The notes beneath the pieces are model-generated. The model had not been told where the DNA came from, did not search any database, and saw nothing but the letters and a program-made list of their open reading frames with translations. A stretch of 64,000 nucleotides of DNA from an uncultured Bacteroidota bacterium (GTDB lineage: Bacteria; Bacteroidota; Bacteroidia; UKL13-3). A program made the translations under genes and the position numbers. Where the stretch lies: assembly GCA_903883965.1 (NCBI GenBank), contig CAISCU010000054.1:62001-126000 (forward strand), given 5' to 3'. Shown here in pieces: positions 37,550 to 46,151 of this stretch (its first letter is position 1; every line of letters begins with the position of its first letter).

Positions 37550-38572
37550 TTGAAAATCAATTGGAGCAAGATATTTTTAGGGATGAATCAGATCTTGCTC
37601 AGGTTATACCTGCTAATTGCCATTATTGCCTGTCCTAAACAGAACTATGCCTGGGGATTTTTTGCACATCAACTCATCAATGAATTGGCTGTTTATGCAC
37701 TGCCGCCTGAGTTATATGGATTTTACAAACAACATGTAGGATATTTAAAAATGCATGCCTTAGATCCTGATAAAAGAAGGTATATCAATCCAAAAGAAGC
37801 TAGTCGACATTATATAGATATTGATTATTACGAGCACAGTTCACCAATTGATACCATTCCGGAATTGTTTACAGCTGCAATTCAAAAATATTCAATAGAT
37901 ACCCTTTTGAAACACGGATCAGTTCCATGGCAAATTCAATTCACTTTGAACAATTTAGAAGATGCTTTTTGCCATAACAACCTTGCACAAATTTTAAAAC
38001 TTTCAGCCGATTTGGGGCATTACATGGCTGATGCACATGTACCTTTACACAATACGGCAAATTACAATGGTCAATTTACGGGTCAAATTGGCATACATGC
38101 ATTGTTTGAAAGCCGATTACCTGAATTGTTTGCAAGTCAATACCAATCAATTGTTTCAAAAGCCGAATACATAAACAACCCATTGAAATTTACTTGGAAT
38201 AGCATTCGTGAAGGATATGCACTACTGCCTGTAGTCTTTGAAAGAGATTTACAAGTTCGTAAGAAAATTGCACCCAAAAACCATTTTGGTTTTGTAAAAA
38301 AAGGTAAGAAATGGGTTAAAATATGGTCATTTGAGTATGCCGCAGCATACCACAATGCATTGAAAGGAATGGTAGAACAGCGAATGATGCAAGCAGTTTA
38401 TGCAATTGCAAGTATGTGGTATACGGCATGGATAAATGCTGGACAACCTATTTTAGTAAGTACATTTGTTCCACCCAATCCTTTGCCCGATTCATTGACC
38501 AATTCCGATGAAATGAATTGGTTTGATCGTGGCCACGATTCAATCGATTTAATTTTAGAAAGTACACAATAA
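37550..38572 (+). CDS. Zinc-dependent phospholipase C family protein
   Basis: A 340-residue exported metallohydrolase of the PLC/S1-P1 nuclease fold. The signal peptide is predicted to be cut after NYA, leaving Trp35 (WGFFAHQLINELA) as mature N-terminus; in Bacillus PLC and P1 nuclease that terminal Trp amine binds zinc. Other ligands: His40, RHYIDIDYYE (~86-95), LSADLGHYMADAHVPLH (~153-169) and IHALFESRLPE. Start is TTG at 37550 or ATG at 37583; the second gives a cleaner signal peptide. Bacteroidota homologues are conserved but their substrate is not known. Follows dapD by 70 bp. Confidence 0.87.
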   Translation: MKINWSKIFLGMNQILLRLYLLIAIIACPKQNYAWGFFAHQLINELAVYALPPELYGFYKQHVGYLKMHALDPDKRRYINPKEASRHYIDIDYYEHSSPIDTIPELFTAAIQKYSIDTLLKHGSVPWQIQFTLNNLEDAFCHNNLAQILKLSADLGHYMADAHVPLHNTANYNGQFTGQIGIHALFESRLPELFASQYQSIVSKAEYINNPLKFTWNSIREGYALLPVVFERDLQVRKKIAPKNHFGFVKKGKKWVKIWSFEYAAAYHNALKGMVEQRMMQAVYAIASMWYTAWINAGQPILVSTFVPPNPLPDSLTNSDEMNWFDRGHDSIDLILESTQ

Positions 38573-38596
38573 ACAGGTGAATGAATGTGCATAACT

Positions 38597-38604
38597 TATA
38601 TTTG
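38597..38604 (+). promoter_or_regulatory. -7 box of the dnaN promoter
   Basis: TATATTTG, exact match to TAnnTTTG, with no convincing TTTG 19-20 nt upstream. It would give a leader of about 100 nt before the dnaN ATG (38711). That leader contains a small GCGG-AAT-CCGC hairpin ~20 nt before the start codon. Confidence 0.5.
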
Positions 38605-38710
38605 ACCGCAACCGATTCACGAGTATTTTTGTTCGTCTCCTGAATGCATTTAATTTGATTCATTCAGAAGTCAAAAAGCGGAATCCGCGTTTAAAATTGA
38701 TTTATACAAT

Positions 38711-39832
38711 ATGAAATTTATAGTAAACAGCAGTGTATTGTTAAGACATTTGTCTTATGTTGATGGTGTAATCGTGGCTAAGCCAATTATTCCAATTTTG
38801 AATAATTTCTTGTTTGATATCAAAGGCGGTGTATTGCATATTTCTGCTACCGACTTAGAAACAACCATGAGTACCAGTATCAAGGTTGATGCAAAAGAAG
38901 ATGTATCAATAGCCATTCCATCTAAAACTACCATGGAATTGTTAAAATCCTTGCCAGATCAACCTTTGGCTTTTTCTATTAATTTAGAAAAAGGATTTGT
39001 AGAGATTAAATACGAATCAGGTAGATTTAAATTAACTGCGCAAAGGGGAGAAGAGTTTCCTAAATCTCCAGAGATTGAAGCAGCCAATCAGTTTAAAATT
39101 CCATCAAAAGTATTGCACAAAGGCATTGTAAAATCAATTTTTGCAAGTAGCAATGATGAACTAAGAATTAACCTCACTGGCGTATACTTCCAACTGTCAA
39201 ATAACAATATCACGTTTGTTGCCACTGATGCAAATAGATTGGTTAGAATTTCAAGAAACGATATCAAACCTGGAGTTGAAGAATCGTTTATTTTGCCAAA
39301 GAAAGCTTTGAATTTGCTTAAATCAGCACTTCCATTAGATGAAACTGAAGTTCAAATCAACTTTAACCGTTCCAATGCATTTTTCCAATTTGGTGAAGTG
39401 AGCATGATTTGTAGATTGATTGACGAAAAATACCCTGATTACAAAGCTGTTATTCCTACAGACAATCCGAATAAATTAACCATTGACCGCGCTGAATTAT
39501 TAATGTCAGTAAAACGTGTTTCTATTACTTCAAACAAAACAACTCACCAAATCCGCTTGAAACTTGCTGGTAGTGAGCTAACCATTAGTGCAGAAGACAT
39601 TGATTATGAAAATGAAGCACAAGAGAAATTAACTTGTAGCTATGAAGGAGCAGATATGGAAATTGGTTTCAATTCTAAATATTTACTAGAAATGCTCAAT
39701 TCAATGGATGCACCACAGGTAACCTTAGAAATGTCTCAGCCAAACAGAGCTGGTGTCATAGTTCCAGCAAATCAAGAGCAAGATGAAGAAATGCTCATGT
39801 TGATCATGCCTATGATGTTGAACAACTATTAA
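38711..39832 (+). CDS. dnaN: DNA polymerase III beta sliding clamp
   Basis: A 373-residue three-domain clamp that tethers the replicative polymerase to DNA. Start MKFIVNSSVLLRHLSYVDGVI; domain boundaries near 115 and 240; FVATDANRLVRISR and the C-terminal MLIMPMMLNNY (equivalent to the MPMRL-type end lining the partner-binding pocket). Length is normal. No dnaA, gyrB or recF is adjacent, so it is not in the classical oriC cluster, which is common in Bacteroidota. A strong terminator follows. Confidence 0.97.
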   Translation: MKFIVNSSVLLRHLSYVDGVIVAKPIIPILNNFLFDIKGGVLHISATDLETTMSTSIKVDAKEDVSIAIPSKTTMELLKSLPDQPLAFSINLEKGFVEIKYESGRFKLTAQRGEEFPKSPEIEAANQFKIPSKVLHKGIVKSIFASSNDELRINLTGVYFQLSNNNITFVATDANRLVRISRNDIKPGVEESFILPKKALNLLKSALPLDETEVQINFNRSNAFFQFGEVSMICRLIDEKYPDYKAVIPTDNPNKLTIDRAELLMSVKRVSITSNKTTHQIRLKLAGSELTISAEDIDYENEAQEKLTCSYEGADMEIGFNSKYLLEMLNSMDAPQVTLEMSQPNRAGVIVPANQEQDEEMLMLIMPMMLNNY

Positions 39833-39847
39833 ACATATCTTTCATTC

Positions 39848-39879
39848 AAAAAAAAGGGGGCTTTGGCCCCCTTTTTTTT
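39848..39879. terminator. Bidirectional terminator between dnaN and the beta-barrel gene
   Basis: Perfect stem of eight A, GGGGGC, loop TTTG, GCCCCC, eight T. Works on both strands; dnaN and the minus-strand gene converge here. Confidence 0.92.
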
Positions 39880-39893
39880 GAAATTGATTAGAA

Positions 39894-40604
39894 TTATTTG
39901 TTACACCATTTCCTCACTTTTTCATGCAAATGGTTATGAACCTGTATTGGATCAAATTGATAACTGATACCAATGCTATGGTTCAAAAATTGATCGTATC
40001 CATAATGTTCTAAGTTGGGGCTTCCTTCAGCTTGGTCGTTATTGGTCATTCCAAATACTGATTGAACAGTAAGGGTTATATGTGGAATCACATTGACTTT
40101 AAAACCAATTCCTGCTAACAAATTGATTTCTCTTTGATGTTCGTCATCAAAATCGTGCTTGTTCTGAAAAATAACAGAATCTATTCTACTGATACTTCTA
40201 GTGCCAATTCCAACAGATACAAAAGGCTGGACTTTTTTACAACGCTCACCTAATAATTTATACCTCAAACTGAGGTCAGTTGCCATAAATCGAGAATTGA
40301 AACTTTTATCGTTGGCCAAGTAATACCCCCATTCACCAGCATTCATTGACAAGGCCAAATCTATATATGGATTAACATACATAGCTAAAGACATGCCGGC
40401 AAAACCAGGGTTGGAGCCTTTAGAAGTTCCTTGTAAGGGTCTAGACTGGAAAGAAAACTGTCCAAATCCATTTCCTAAATCTCCAGCATATTCAGACAAA
40501 CCCAATTGAAAGCCAATGGCAAGTTTTTTTTCTGCTGTTTGTGCATTCGCACTTAAAAAAGACAATCCAGTAAAGGCAATTAATCCAATTTTTTTAAAAT
40601 TCAT
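39894..40604 (-). CDS. Outer-membrane beta-barrel protein
   Basis: A 236-residue exported protein: signal peptide to ~22 (SFLSANA|Q), then alternating beta strands with Gly and aromatics (LAIGFQLGLSEYAGDLGNG, IDLALSMNAGEWGYY, VQPFVSVGIGT, ITLTVQSVFGMTNND, NHSIGISYQF), fitting an eight-stranded OmpW/OmpX-like barrel. The C-terminus ends in a charged tail (HEKVRKWCNK) rather than an aromatic. No functional motif; monocistronic. Probably a small outer-membrane protein of unknown role. Confidence 0.78.
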   Translation of the reverse strand: MNFKKIGLIAFTGLSFLSANAQTAEKKLAIGFQLGLSEYAGDLGNGFGQFSFQSRPLQGTSKGSNPGFAGMSLAMYVNPYIDLALSMNAGEWGYYLANDKSFNSRFMATDLSLRYKLLGERCKKVQPFVSVGIGTRSISRIDSVIFQNKHDFDDEHQREINLLAGIGFKVNVIPHITLTVQSVFGMTNNDQAEGSPNLEHYGYDQFLNHSIGISYQFDPIQVHNHLHEKVRKWCNK

Positions 40605-40705
40605 ATATATACGTTTTATCCATCTAAATTAGTTATTTAATGAAGTAAATTCAAGCATTTGAATCAAAATATCATACGTAAGTAAGCAAATGCATGCAAA
40701 TTCGT

Positions 40706-40713
40706 TAAGTTTG
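40706..40713 (+). promoter_or_regulatory. -7 box upstream of the DUF2520 gene
   Basis: TAAGTTTG, exact match to TAnnTTTG, 20 bp before the ATG at 40734. No clear -33 TTTG at the expected distance. Confidence 0.45.
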
Positions 40714-40733
40714 AAAATAGAACAAACATACCC

Positions 40734-41495
40734 ATGAAAATAGGCATCATAGGCAGCGGAAAACTGGCAACTGTATTGGCAGCAGCATGCATACAAGAAA
40801 AGATGCTGTTAGAATTTGTACATAGCAAAACAAAGAGCCATGCCTTAGCATTTGCAAACAAATTTGGGACCCATTGCATTGATTCAATTCAAGAAATTCC
40901 CTGTCACCTAGATTATTATTTTGTTTGTGTCAATGACGATTCCATTGAAAAAGTAGCACAAATGTTACCCATTTTGAATGGTACAGTTATTCATTTTTCA
41001 GGTTCTCAACCAATTGAATTATTGAACAACCACCACCAATATGGTGTCATTTGGCCCATACAAAGCTTTAGCAACGGAACTTTCAATACTTTTAAACAAA
41101 TACCTTTGTTGATTGAAGCTAACTCAGAAAATACTTTAGAAAAAATAAAAAAAATAGCAGATCTTCTTTCAGAATCAGTGTTACAAGTCAATGAAAATGA
41201 AAGAAAATTATACCACCTTGCCGCCACATTTGTAAACAACTTTAGCAATCATATGTGTACTCAAGCAGCATTTTTGCTCAATAAAGAAAAACTACATTTT
41301 AATTTATTGCTCCCCATTTTAAATGAAACAGTTCGTAAAATAGAAACATTATCACCATTAGAAACCCAAACTGGTCCTGCCATTAGGCATGATTTAAAAA
41401 CTATTGAAACGCATTTGGATCTATTACATGATGAACCCAATGCCAAAGAAATTTACCAAGTTATTACTCGTTCAATACAACAAATCCATGGCTAA
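40734..41495 (+). CDS. DUF2520/Rossmann-like dehydrogenase-type protein
   Basis: A 253-residue protein: NAD(P)-binding Rossmann start MKIGIIGSGKLATVLA, further strands VIHFSGSQPIE and YGVIWPIQSF, then an all-helical C-terminal DUF2520 region (YHLAATFVNNFSNHMC, ETQTGPAIRHDLKTIETHL). It resembles ketopantoate/pyrroline-carboxylate reductase-like proteins, but the substrate is unknown. Start ATG at 40734. Its end overlaps the next gene by 8 bp. Confidence 0.85.
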   Translation: MKIGIIGSGKLATVLAAACIQEKMLLEFVHSKTKSHALAFANKFGTHCIDSIQEIPCHLDYYFVCVNDDSIEKVAQMLPILNGTVIHFSGSQPIELLNNHHQYGVIWPIQSFSNGTFNTFKQIPLLIEANSENTLEKIKKIADLLSESVLQVNENERKLYHLAATFVNNFSNHMCTQAAFLLNKEKLHFNLLLPILNETVRKIETLSPLETQTGPAIRHDLKTIETHLDLLHDEPNAKEIYQVITRSIQQIHG

Positions 41496-42756
41496 ATTAA
41501 AATACATAGGTTTATTCTTGGGAATACTTTTTTTGTCAAACTCCTTGATTGCAAGTAGAATTTTGATTCCAATGGATGAGCAGCAAAATAATCACTTAAA
41601 AGCATATGGTTTAACCTATTGGGTACTTAAAAATGGAGAAGAAGCAAATTGGCTTTTGAATTACAGAGGAGGAAGTTTTATGTTGCCCTTTCAATCAGAA
41701 ATTGAGAGTGAATGCCAAATTAGAGGCATTAAGTATGAAATTATCAGTGAAGGACAGGTTTCGGAAATACTCTTAAACATTGCTAAACCTGATGTAAATA
41801 TGGAACTGGTGAAGCTTTTAAAAGCACCCAAAATTGCAGTTTATTCTCCAAAAACCAAACAACCCTGGGACGATGCTGTTACCATGGTTCTTACCTATGC
41901 TGAAATTCCTTATGAAGTAATTTTTGATGATGAAGTACTTACTGGCAAATTGCCAACTTATGATTGGTTGCATTTACACCACGAAGATTTTACTGGACAG
42001 TACGGTAAATTCTATGGTCAATTTGCACAAGCAGCATGGTACAAAGCAGAAGTAAAAGAAAATGAAAATACAGCAGCAAAGCATGGCTTTTCAAAGGTTT
42101 CAGAAATGAAATTAACCGTTGCTAAAAAAATCAGAGATTTTGTTTCAGGTGGAGGATTTTTATTTGCCATGTGCAGTGCAACAGATACTTATGACATTGC
42201 ATTGGCAGCTGAAGGTATAGACATTTGTGACCGTGTTTTTGATGGAGATCCGGCAGACCCATTGGCAGACCAAAAACTTGATTTTTCTAAAGGATTTGCT
42301 TTCAAAGACTACCGTTTGTATCTAGACCCATATACCTACGAACACAGTTATATAGATGCCATGCAAGGAACTAGGGCGGTAACTGAACAAAATGACGTAT
42401 TTTCTTTATTTGAATTTTCTGCAAAATGGGATATTGTTCCAACAATGTTAGTTCAAAACCATACTTCAACCATTAAAGGTTTTTGGGGACAAACTACCGC
42501 ATTTAGAAAACAATTCATTAAAAGTGAAGTAAGCATTTTAGGTGAAAATAAATCTTTGAGTGAAGCCAAATACATTCATGGCAATGCCGGAAAAGGCACC
42601 TGGACTTTCTATGGTGGACATGACCCAGAAGACTACCAACACCAAGTAGGAGAGCCACCTACAGACCTTAGTTTACATCCAAATTCACCCGGTTACAGAT
42701 TAATTTTAAACAATATTTTGTTTCCAAGTGCGCAGAAAAAGAAACAAAAAACTTAG
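41488..42756 (+). CDS. Exported conserved Bacteroidota protein, often labelled asparagine synthetase B
   Basis: About 422 residues. The true start is the ATG at 41488 (MAKLKYIGLFLGILFLSNSL), which gives a signal peptide; the open frame to 41404 only adds sequence overlapping the previous gene. After it: ILIPMDEQQNNHLKAYGLTYWVL, NYRGGSFML, AVYSPKTKQPWDDAVT, YDWLHLHHEDFTGQYG, GGGFLFAMCSATDTYDIALA, and GTWTFYGGHDPEDYQH. I recall such proteins carrying the name asparagine synthetase B, but there is no ATP-pyrophosphatase or Ntn-glutaminase motif. The central CSATDT and FYGGHDPE elements resemble a class I amidotransferase/ThuA-like fold. Function unknown. Confidence 0.8.
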   Translation: MAKLKYIGLFLGILFLSNSLIASRILIPMDEQQNNHLKAYGLTYWVLKNGEEANWLLNYRGGSFMLPFQSEIESECQIRGIKYEIISEGQVSEILLNIAKPDVNMELVKLLKAPKIAVYSPKTKQPWDDAVTMVLTYAEIPYEVIFDDEVLTGKLPTYDWLHLHHEDFTGQYGKFYGQFAQAAWYKAEVKENENTAAKHGFSKVSEMKLTVAKKIRDFVSGGGFLFAMCSATDTYDIALAAEGIDICDRVFDGDPADPLADQKLDFSKGFAFKDYRLYLDPYTYEHSYIDAMQGTRAVTEQNDVFSLFEFSAKWDIVPTMLVQNHTSTIKGFWGQTTAFRKQFIKSEVSILGENKSLSEAKYIHGNAGKGTWTFYGGHDPEDYQHQVGEPPTDLSLHPNSPGYRLILNNILFPSAQKKKQKT

Positions 42757-42757
42757 C

Positions 42758-43519
42758 CTATTGAATGCTGAGTTGAATGTAATCCCAGAGTTGAATTCTT
42801 TGTAACAAAGCTTGCTCAGCAGCTATTTTAACTTCATTCCATTTGCTTTGATCATCACCACACAAAGAGGCAGTCATTTCAATAGCTAAATTAGAATGGT
42901 GGGAACCATCTACTTCTATATGCCTTTCTAAATAATAGATAAATTGGTCGAACTTACCTTGAAATTGCTGGTTAAATTCTTTTACCATGGAGATAAACAT
43001 ACCAGGTATTAAATCTTCTCTTCCAAAAGTAAACACCCCAGCTTTAACATGTGTAGGTGCAGTAAATGCTGTTGTTAAAGTATTGTTTACAAAAGGGAAA
43101 ACAGCTTTTGGAATCAGCTTTTCCAATTGATTGAGATCAAACTGATGATTGTTTAAATGGTCTATAAATGCTGCTATTACTGTTGTGTTTGCATGAACAG
43201 CTCGCATGGCATCAAGGTACATTTCAAAATGACTGGCCCTGAGACCTTCTAAGTTGATATCACTTTCTTCACCACATACAATCTCGTTGATTAAAAACCT
43301 GGTATTGGGTGTTCCAACTGGCTTCCAGGGTAACTGAACACAAGTTAAATCAGACTGAAGCGACTTGAGCAAACTCATGAAATCCCAAACAGCAAACACA
43401 TGGTGTTCCATAAAAACTTGAACATGTTCAATTTGTTTGATGGCGCTATAAAGTGGGTGATTGAATAATTTTTCTCTTAAAGGAGCTAAATGTAAATTGA
43501 TGTCTTGAATTGGATCCAT
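42758..43519 (-). CDS. DUF3050 protein (heme oxygenase-like fold)
   Basis: A 253-residue all-helical soluble protein. Signature segments: EHHVFAVWDFMSLLK (~38-52), VGTPNTRFLINEIVCGEESD (~68-87), RASHFEMYLDAM (~94-105) and YYLERHIEVDGSHHSNLA (~196-213). His and Glu/Asp residues recur on the helices in positions reminiscent of heme oxygenase-like di-iron oxidases, so it may bind two metals (inference). It follows the dihydroorotase gene by 31 bp on the same strand and may be co-transcribed. No substrate is known. Confidence 0.82.
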   Translation of the reverse strand: MDPIQDINLHLAPLREKLFNHPLYSAIKQIEHVQVFMEHHVFAVWDFMSLLKSLQSDLTCVQLPWKPVGTPNTRFLINEIVCGEESDINLEGLRASHFEMYLDAMRAVHANTTVIAAFIDHLNNHQFDLNQLEKLIPKAVFPFVNNTLTTAFTAPTHVKAGVFTFGREDLIPGMFISMVKEFNQQFQGKFDQFIYYLERHIEVDGSHHSNLAIEMTASLCGDDQSKWNEVKIAAEQALLQRIQLWDYIQLSIQ

Positions 43520-43550
43520 ATACGCTAAACAATTAAATGTTAAATTGTTT

Positions 43551-44888
43551 TTATCTATTAAACAACAATCTCATACCAGTTACGTCTGTTTGCATTTTTT
43601 TGTTTGCATAGACCAAATTTCCACTTACCAATGTATGCGTTATTTGAGCTGGAAATGTATGTCCTTCAAATGGACTCCATTTACATTTAGAATACAACTC
43701 ATCTTTGATTACTTTGGTTTGAATTCCCGGATTTAAAATGGTTAAATCGGCGTAAAAACCTTCTCTTATAAATCCTCTTCTATCAATTTCAAAAAGCATG
43801 GCTAGATGATGAGCCATTTTTTCTACAATTTTCTCTAGGCTAATTTTACCCTGTTTGTACAAGTCAAACATTGCCAAATAGCTATGTTGAATCAGAGGTC
43901 CTCCACTAGGGCACTGAAAATAACTCCTCGATTTTTCTTCAGATGTATGAGGCGCATGGTCTGTGGCTATAACATCAATTCTATTGTCTATGATTGCTTG
44001 TAAAATTGCACTAGCATCATGCTTTGTTTTAATGGCTGGATTCCATTTGATGAGGCTACCTAATTGTTCATAGTCTGCATCATTAAACCAAAGGTGATGA
44101 ATACAAGCTTCGGCAGTAATTTTCTTTTGTAACAATGGAATTTCATTGCTGAATAATTCCAATTCTTTGGCCGTGCTAATATGTAATACATGCAATCGGG
44201 TACCATATTTTTGAGCCATGTTAACTGCAAAAGAAGAAGAGGCATAACAGGCTGCTTCACTTCTGATGAGTGGATGAAATTTCATTGGTAGATCTTTACC
44301 AAATTCGGCCTTGTATTGTTTGGCATTTTGAGCAATTATATGGTCATCTTCGCAATGTGTCGCAATTAGGCTGCCGCATTGGCTAAAGATAGCTTCAATT
44401 GCTTTGGGGTCATCCACCAACATATCACCGGTGCTAGAACCCATGAATATTTTAACCCCACAAATTTGACGGTCATTTACCCTCAAAATCTGCTCTAAAT
44501 TGTGCGCAGTTGCTCCCAAATAAAAGCTATAATTGGCAGCAGAAACCTGTGCCGCTCTTTGGTATTTTTCTTCTAATAAATCTAGGGTTGTTGCGGGTGG
44601 TAAAGTATTGGGCATTTCCATAAAAGTTGTTACACCTCCAGCTACTGCAGCCCTAGATTCGGTTTGAATATCCGCTTTGTGAGTCAATCCTGGCTCTCTG
44701 AAATGAACTTGGTCGTCTATAGCTCCAGGTAATAAATAGGAACCTTCTGCATCTATTACTATATCAGCAGGCATTGAGATGCCCTGTTTTTCAATCTTTT
44801 CTATAAATTGTCCTTTGATCAAGACATCTGCAAAGTATTGCTCGCCTTCATTCACCAATTTGGCATTTTTGATTAAAATTTTATTCAT
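43551..44888 (-). CDS. pyrC: Dihydroorotase (class I type)
   Basis: A 445-residue amidohydrolase converting carbamoyl aspartate to dihydroorotate. Seen: LLPGAIDDQVHFREPGLTHK, with Gln60 where the first His of the usual HxH zinc pair is expected and His62 kept; GGVTTFMEMPNT; GVKIFMGSSTG with carboxylated Lys146; THCEDDHII; LHVLHISTAKE; and TDHAPHTSEEK with the catalytic Asp. As I recall, DQVH is normal for Bacteroidota enzymes. Starts at ATG 44888, only four bases downstream of a -7 box. Divergent from lhgO. Confidence 0.92.
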   Translation of the reverse strand: MNKILIKNAKLVNEGEQYFADVLIKGQFIEKIEKQGISMPADIVIDAEGSYLLPGAIDDQVHFREPGLTHKADIQTESRAAVAGGVTTFMEMPNTLPPATTLDLLEEKYQRAAQVSAANYSFYLGATAHNLEQILRVNDRQICGVKIFMGSSTGDMLVDDPKAIEAIFSQCGSLIATHCEDDHIIAQNAKQYKAEFGKDLPMKFHPLIRSEAACYASSSFAVNMAQKYGTRLHVLHISTAKELELFSNEIPLLQKKITAEACIHHLWFNDADYEQLGSLIKWNPAIKTKHDASAILQAIIDNRIDVIATDHAPHTSEEKSRSYFQCPSGGPLIQHSYLAMFDLYKQGKISLEKIVEKMAHHLAMLFEIDRRGFIREGFYADLTILNPGIQTKVIKDELYSKCKWSPFEGHTFPAQITHTLVSGNLVYANKKMQTDVTGMRLLFNR

Positions 44889-44892
44889 GATA

Positions 44893-44900
44893 CAAAGGTA
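44893..44900 (-). promoter_or_regulatory. -7 box of pyrC, directly before the ATG
   Basis: Minus strand TACCTTTG (44900-44893), exact TAnnTTTG. Four bases separate it from the ATG at 44888, so transcription probably starts at or within a base or two of the start codon. No good TTTG at the -33 position. Confidence 0.5.
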
Positions 44901-44932
44901 CTAAACAAGCCTATCTAAAGCATATAAAAATG

Positions 44933-44940
44933 TATATTTG
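44933..44940 (+). promoter_or_regulatory. -7 box of lhgO, directly before the ATG
   Basis: TATATTTG, exact TAnnTTTG, five bases before the ATG at 44946. Together with the pyrC box it forms an inverted pair (TACAAAGGTAC at 44891-44901 mirrored by GTATATTTGTAC at 44932-44943). No clear -33 element. Confidence 0.5.
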
Positions 44941-44945
44941 TACCA

Positions 44946-46151
44946 ATGAAAAAATATGATTTCACCATTATTGGAGCAGGTATAGTAGGTCTTTCAACAG
45001 CCTATCAGCTGCTTCGTAAAAATCCTCTGTTAAAAATTTTAATTCTAGAAAAGGAAAATGCAGTAGCCAAACACCAAACAGGCCATAACAGCGGTGTCAT
45101 CCATTCTGGAATTTATTATAAACCTGGGAGTTTAAAGGCAGAAAACTGTATCAATGGGTACAAATCCTTGATTGAATTTTGTGATTCCTACGGAATTCCA
45201 TACGAATTATGTGGTAAAATCATTGTTGCAACCAATCAGAACGAATTACCTGAACTCAACAAATTGTACCAAAGAGGGCTTGAAAATGGCTTGGATCAGA
45301 TTAAATTACTCAATCAAGCACAAACCAAAGAAATAGAACCCAATGTAAATGCCATCCAGTCTATTCAGGTTCCATATACCGGAATTATTAGCTACACAGC
45401 TGTTTGCAATCAATTGCAGCAAATCATTACAGAACAAGGCTGCCAAGTGATGTTCAATGAAAAAGTGAACAATATTGAAGAAAAAGGACACCTTGCGTTT
45501 ATTCATACCGATACTGGCATATTTGAAACCAAACACTACATCAATTGTGCAGGTTTGTATAGCGATAAAATTGCACAATTAACTAGCCCTCAACTAGACA
45601 CAAGAATCATTCCATTTAGGGGAGAATATTATTTAATTAGACCTGAAAAGCAAGCACTTGTAAATCATTTGATATACCCTGTACCTGACCCTAATTTCCC
45701 ATTTTTAGGAGTACATTTTACTCGAATGATCAACGGTCATATTGAAGCTGGCCCAAATGCTGTATTTGCTTTTAAAAGAGAAGGGTACCAAATGGCAGAT
45801 GTTGATGCAAAAGAAATGTTAGAATCATTGACTTGGCCTGGTTTTCAGCTAGTCATGAAAAAGTATTGGAAAACAGGTATGGGAGAGTTTTACCGAAGTT
45901 TTTCAAAAAAAGCCTTCACCAATGCACTGCAAAAACTCATTCCTGACATTACCGAAGATGATTTGGTACCAGCAGGATCAGGTGTAAGGGCTCAAGCATG
46001 CGACAGAATGGGAGGTTTGTTGGATGATTTTAAAATCATTGAAAACAACAGAGGGATTCATTTATTGAATGCGCCATCGCCAGCAGCAACATCAAGCCTT
46101 TCAATAGGCAATACACTATCTGACATTGCGTTAAAAAGAATAGAATGGTAA
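44946..46151 (+). CDS. lhgO: L-2-hydroxyglutarate oxidase
   Basis: A 401-residue FAD-dependent oxidase/dehydrogenase of the DAO family that oxidises L-2-hydroxyglutarate to 2-oxoglutarate, a metabolite repair step that can also feed electrons to the respiratory chain. FAD motif FTIIGAGIVGLSTAYQLL (7-24), KHQTGHNSGVIHSGIYYKPGS (~43-63, the LhgO hallmark), CAGLYSDKIAQL, PFRGEYYLI, and PAGSGVRAQACD near the C-terminus. Length is standard. Overlaps the thioesterase gene by 7 bp. Confidence 0.92.
   Translation: MKKYDFTIIGAGIVGLSTAYQLLRKNPLLKILILEKENAVAKHQTGHNSGVIHSGIYYKPGSLKAENCINGYKSLIEFCDSYGIPYELCGKIIVATNQNELPELNKLYQRGLENGLDQIKLLNQAQTKEIEPNVNAIQSIQVPYTGIISYTAVCNQLQQIITEQGCQVMFNEKVNNIEEKGHLAFIHTDTGIFETKHYINCAGLYSDKIAQLTSPQLDTRIIPFRGEYYLIRPEKQALVNHLIYPVPDPNFPFLGVHFTRMINGHIEAGPNAVFAFKREGYQMADVDAKEMLESLTWPGFQLVMKKYWKTGMGEFYRSFSKKAFTNALQKLIPDITEDDLVPAGSGVRAQACDRMGGLLDDFKIIENNRGIHLLNAPSPAATSSLSIGNTLSDIALKRIEW

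Noticed and set aside
38677..38687. GCGG-AAT-CCGC hairpin before dnaN as a regulator site
   Set aside because: Only four base pairs with a three-base loop; too weak to claim as an attenuator or operator.
38573..39832. dnaN region as a replication origin
   Set aside because: No dnaA, DnaA-box cluster or AT-rich unwinding element is visible around it.
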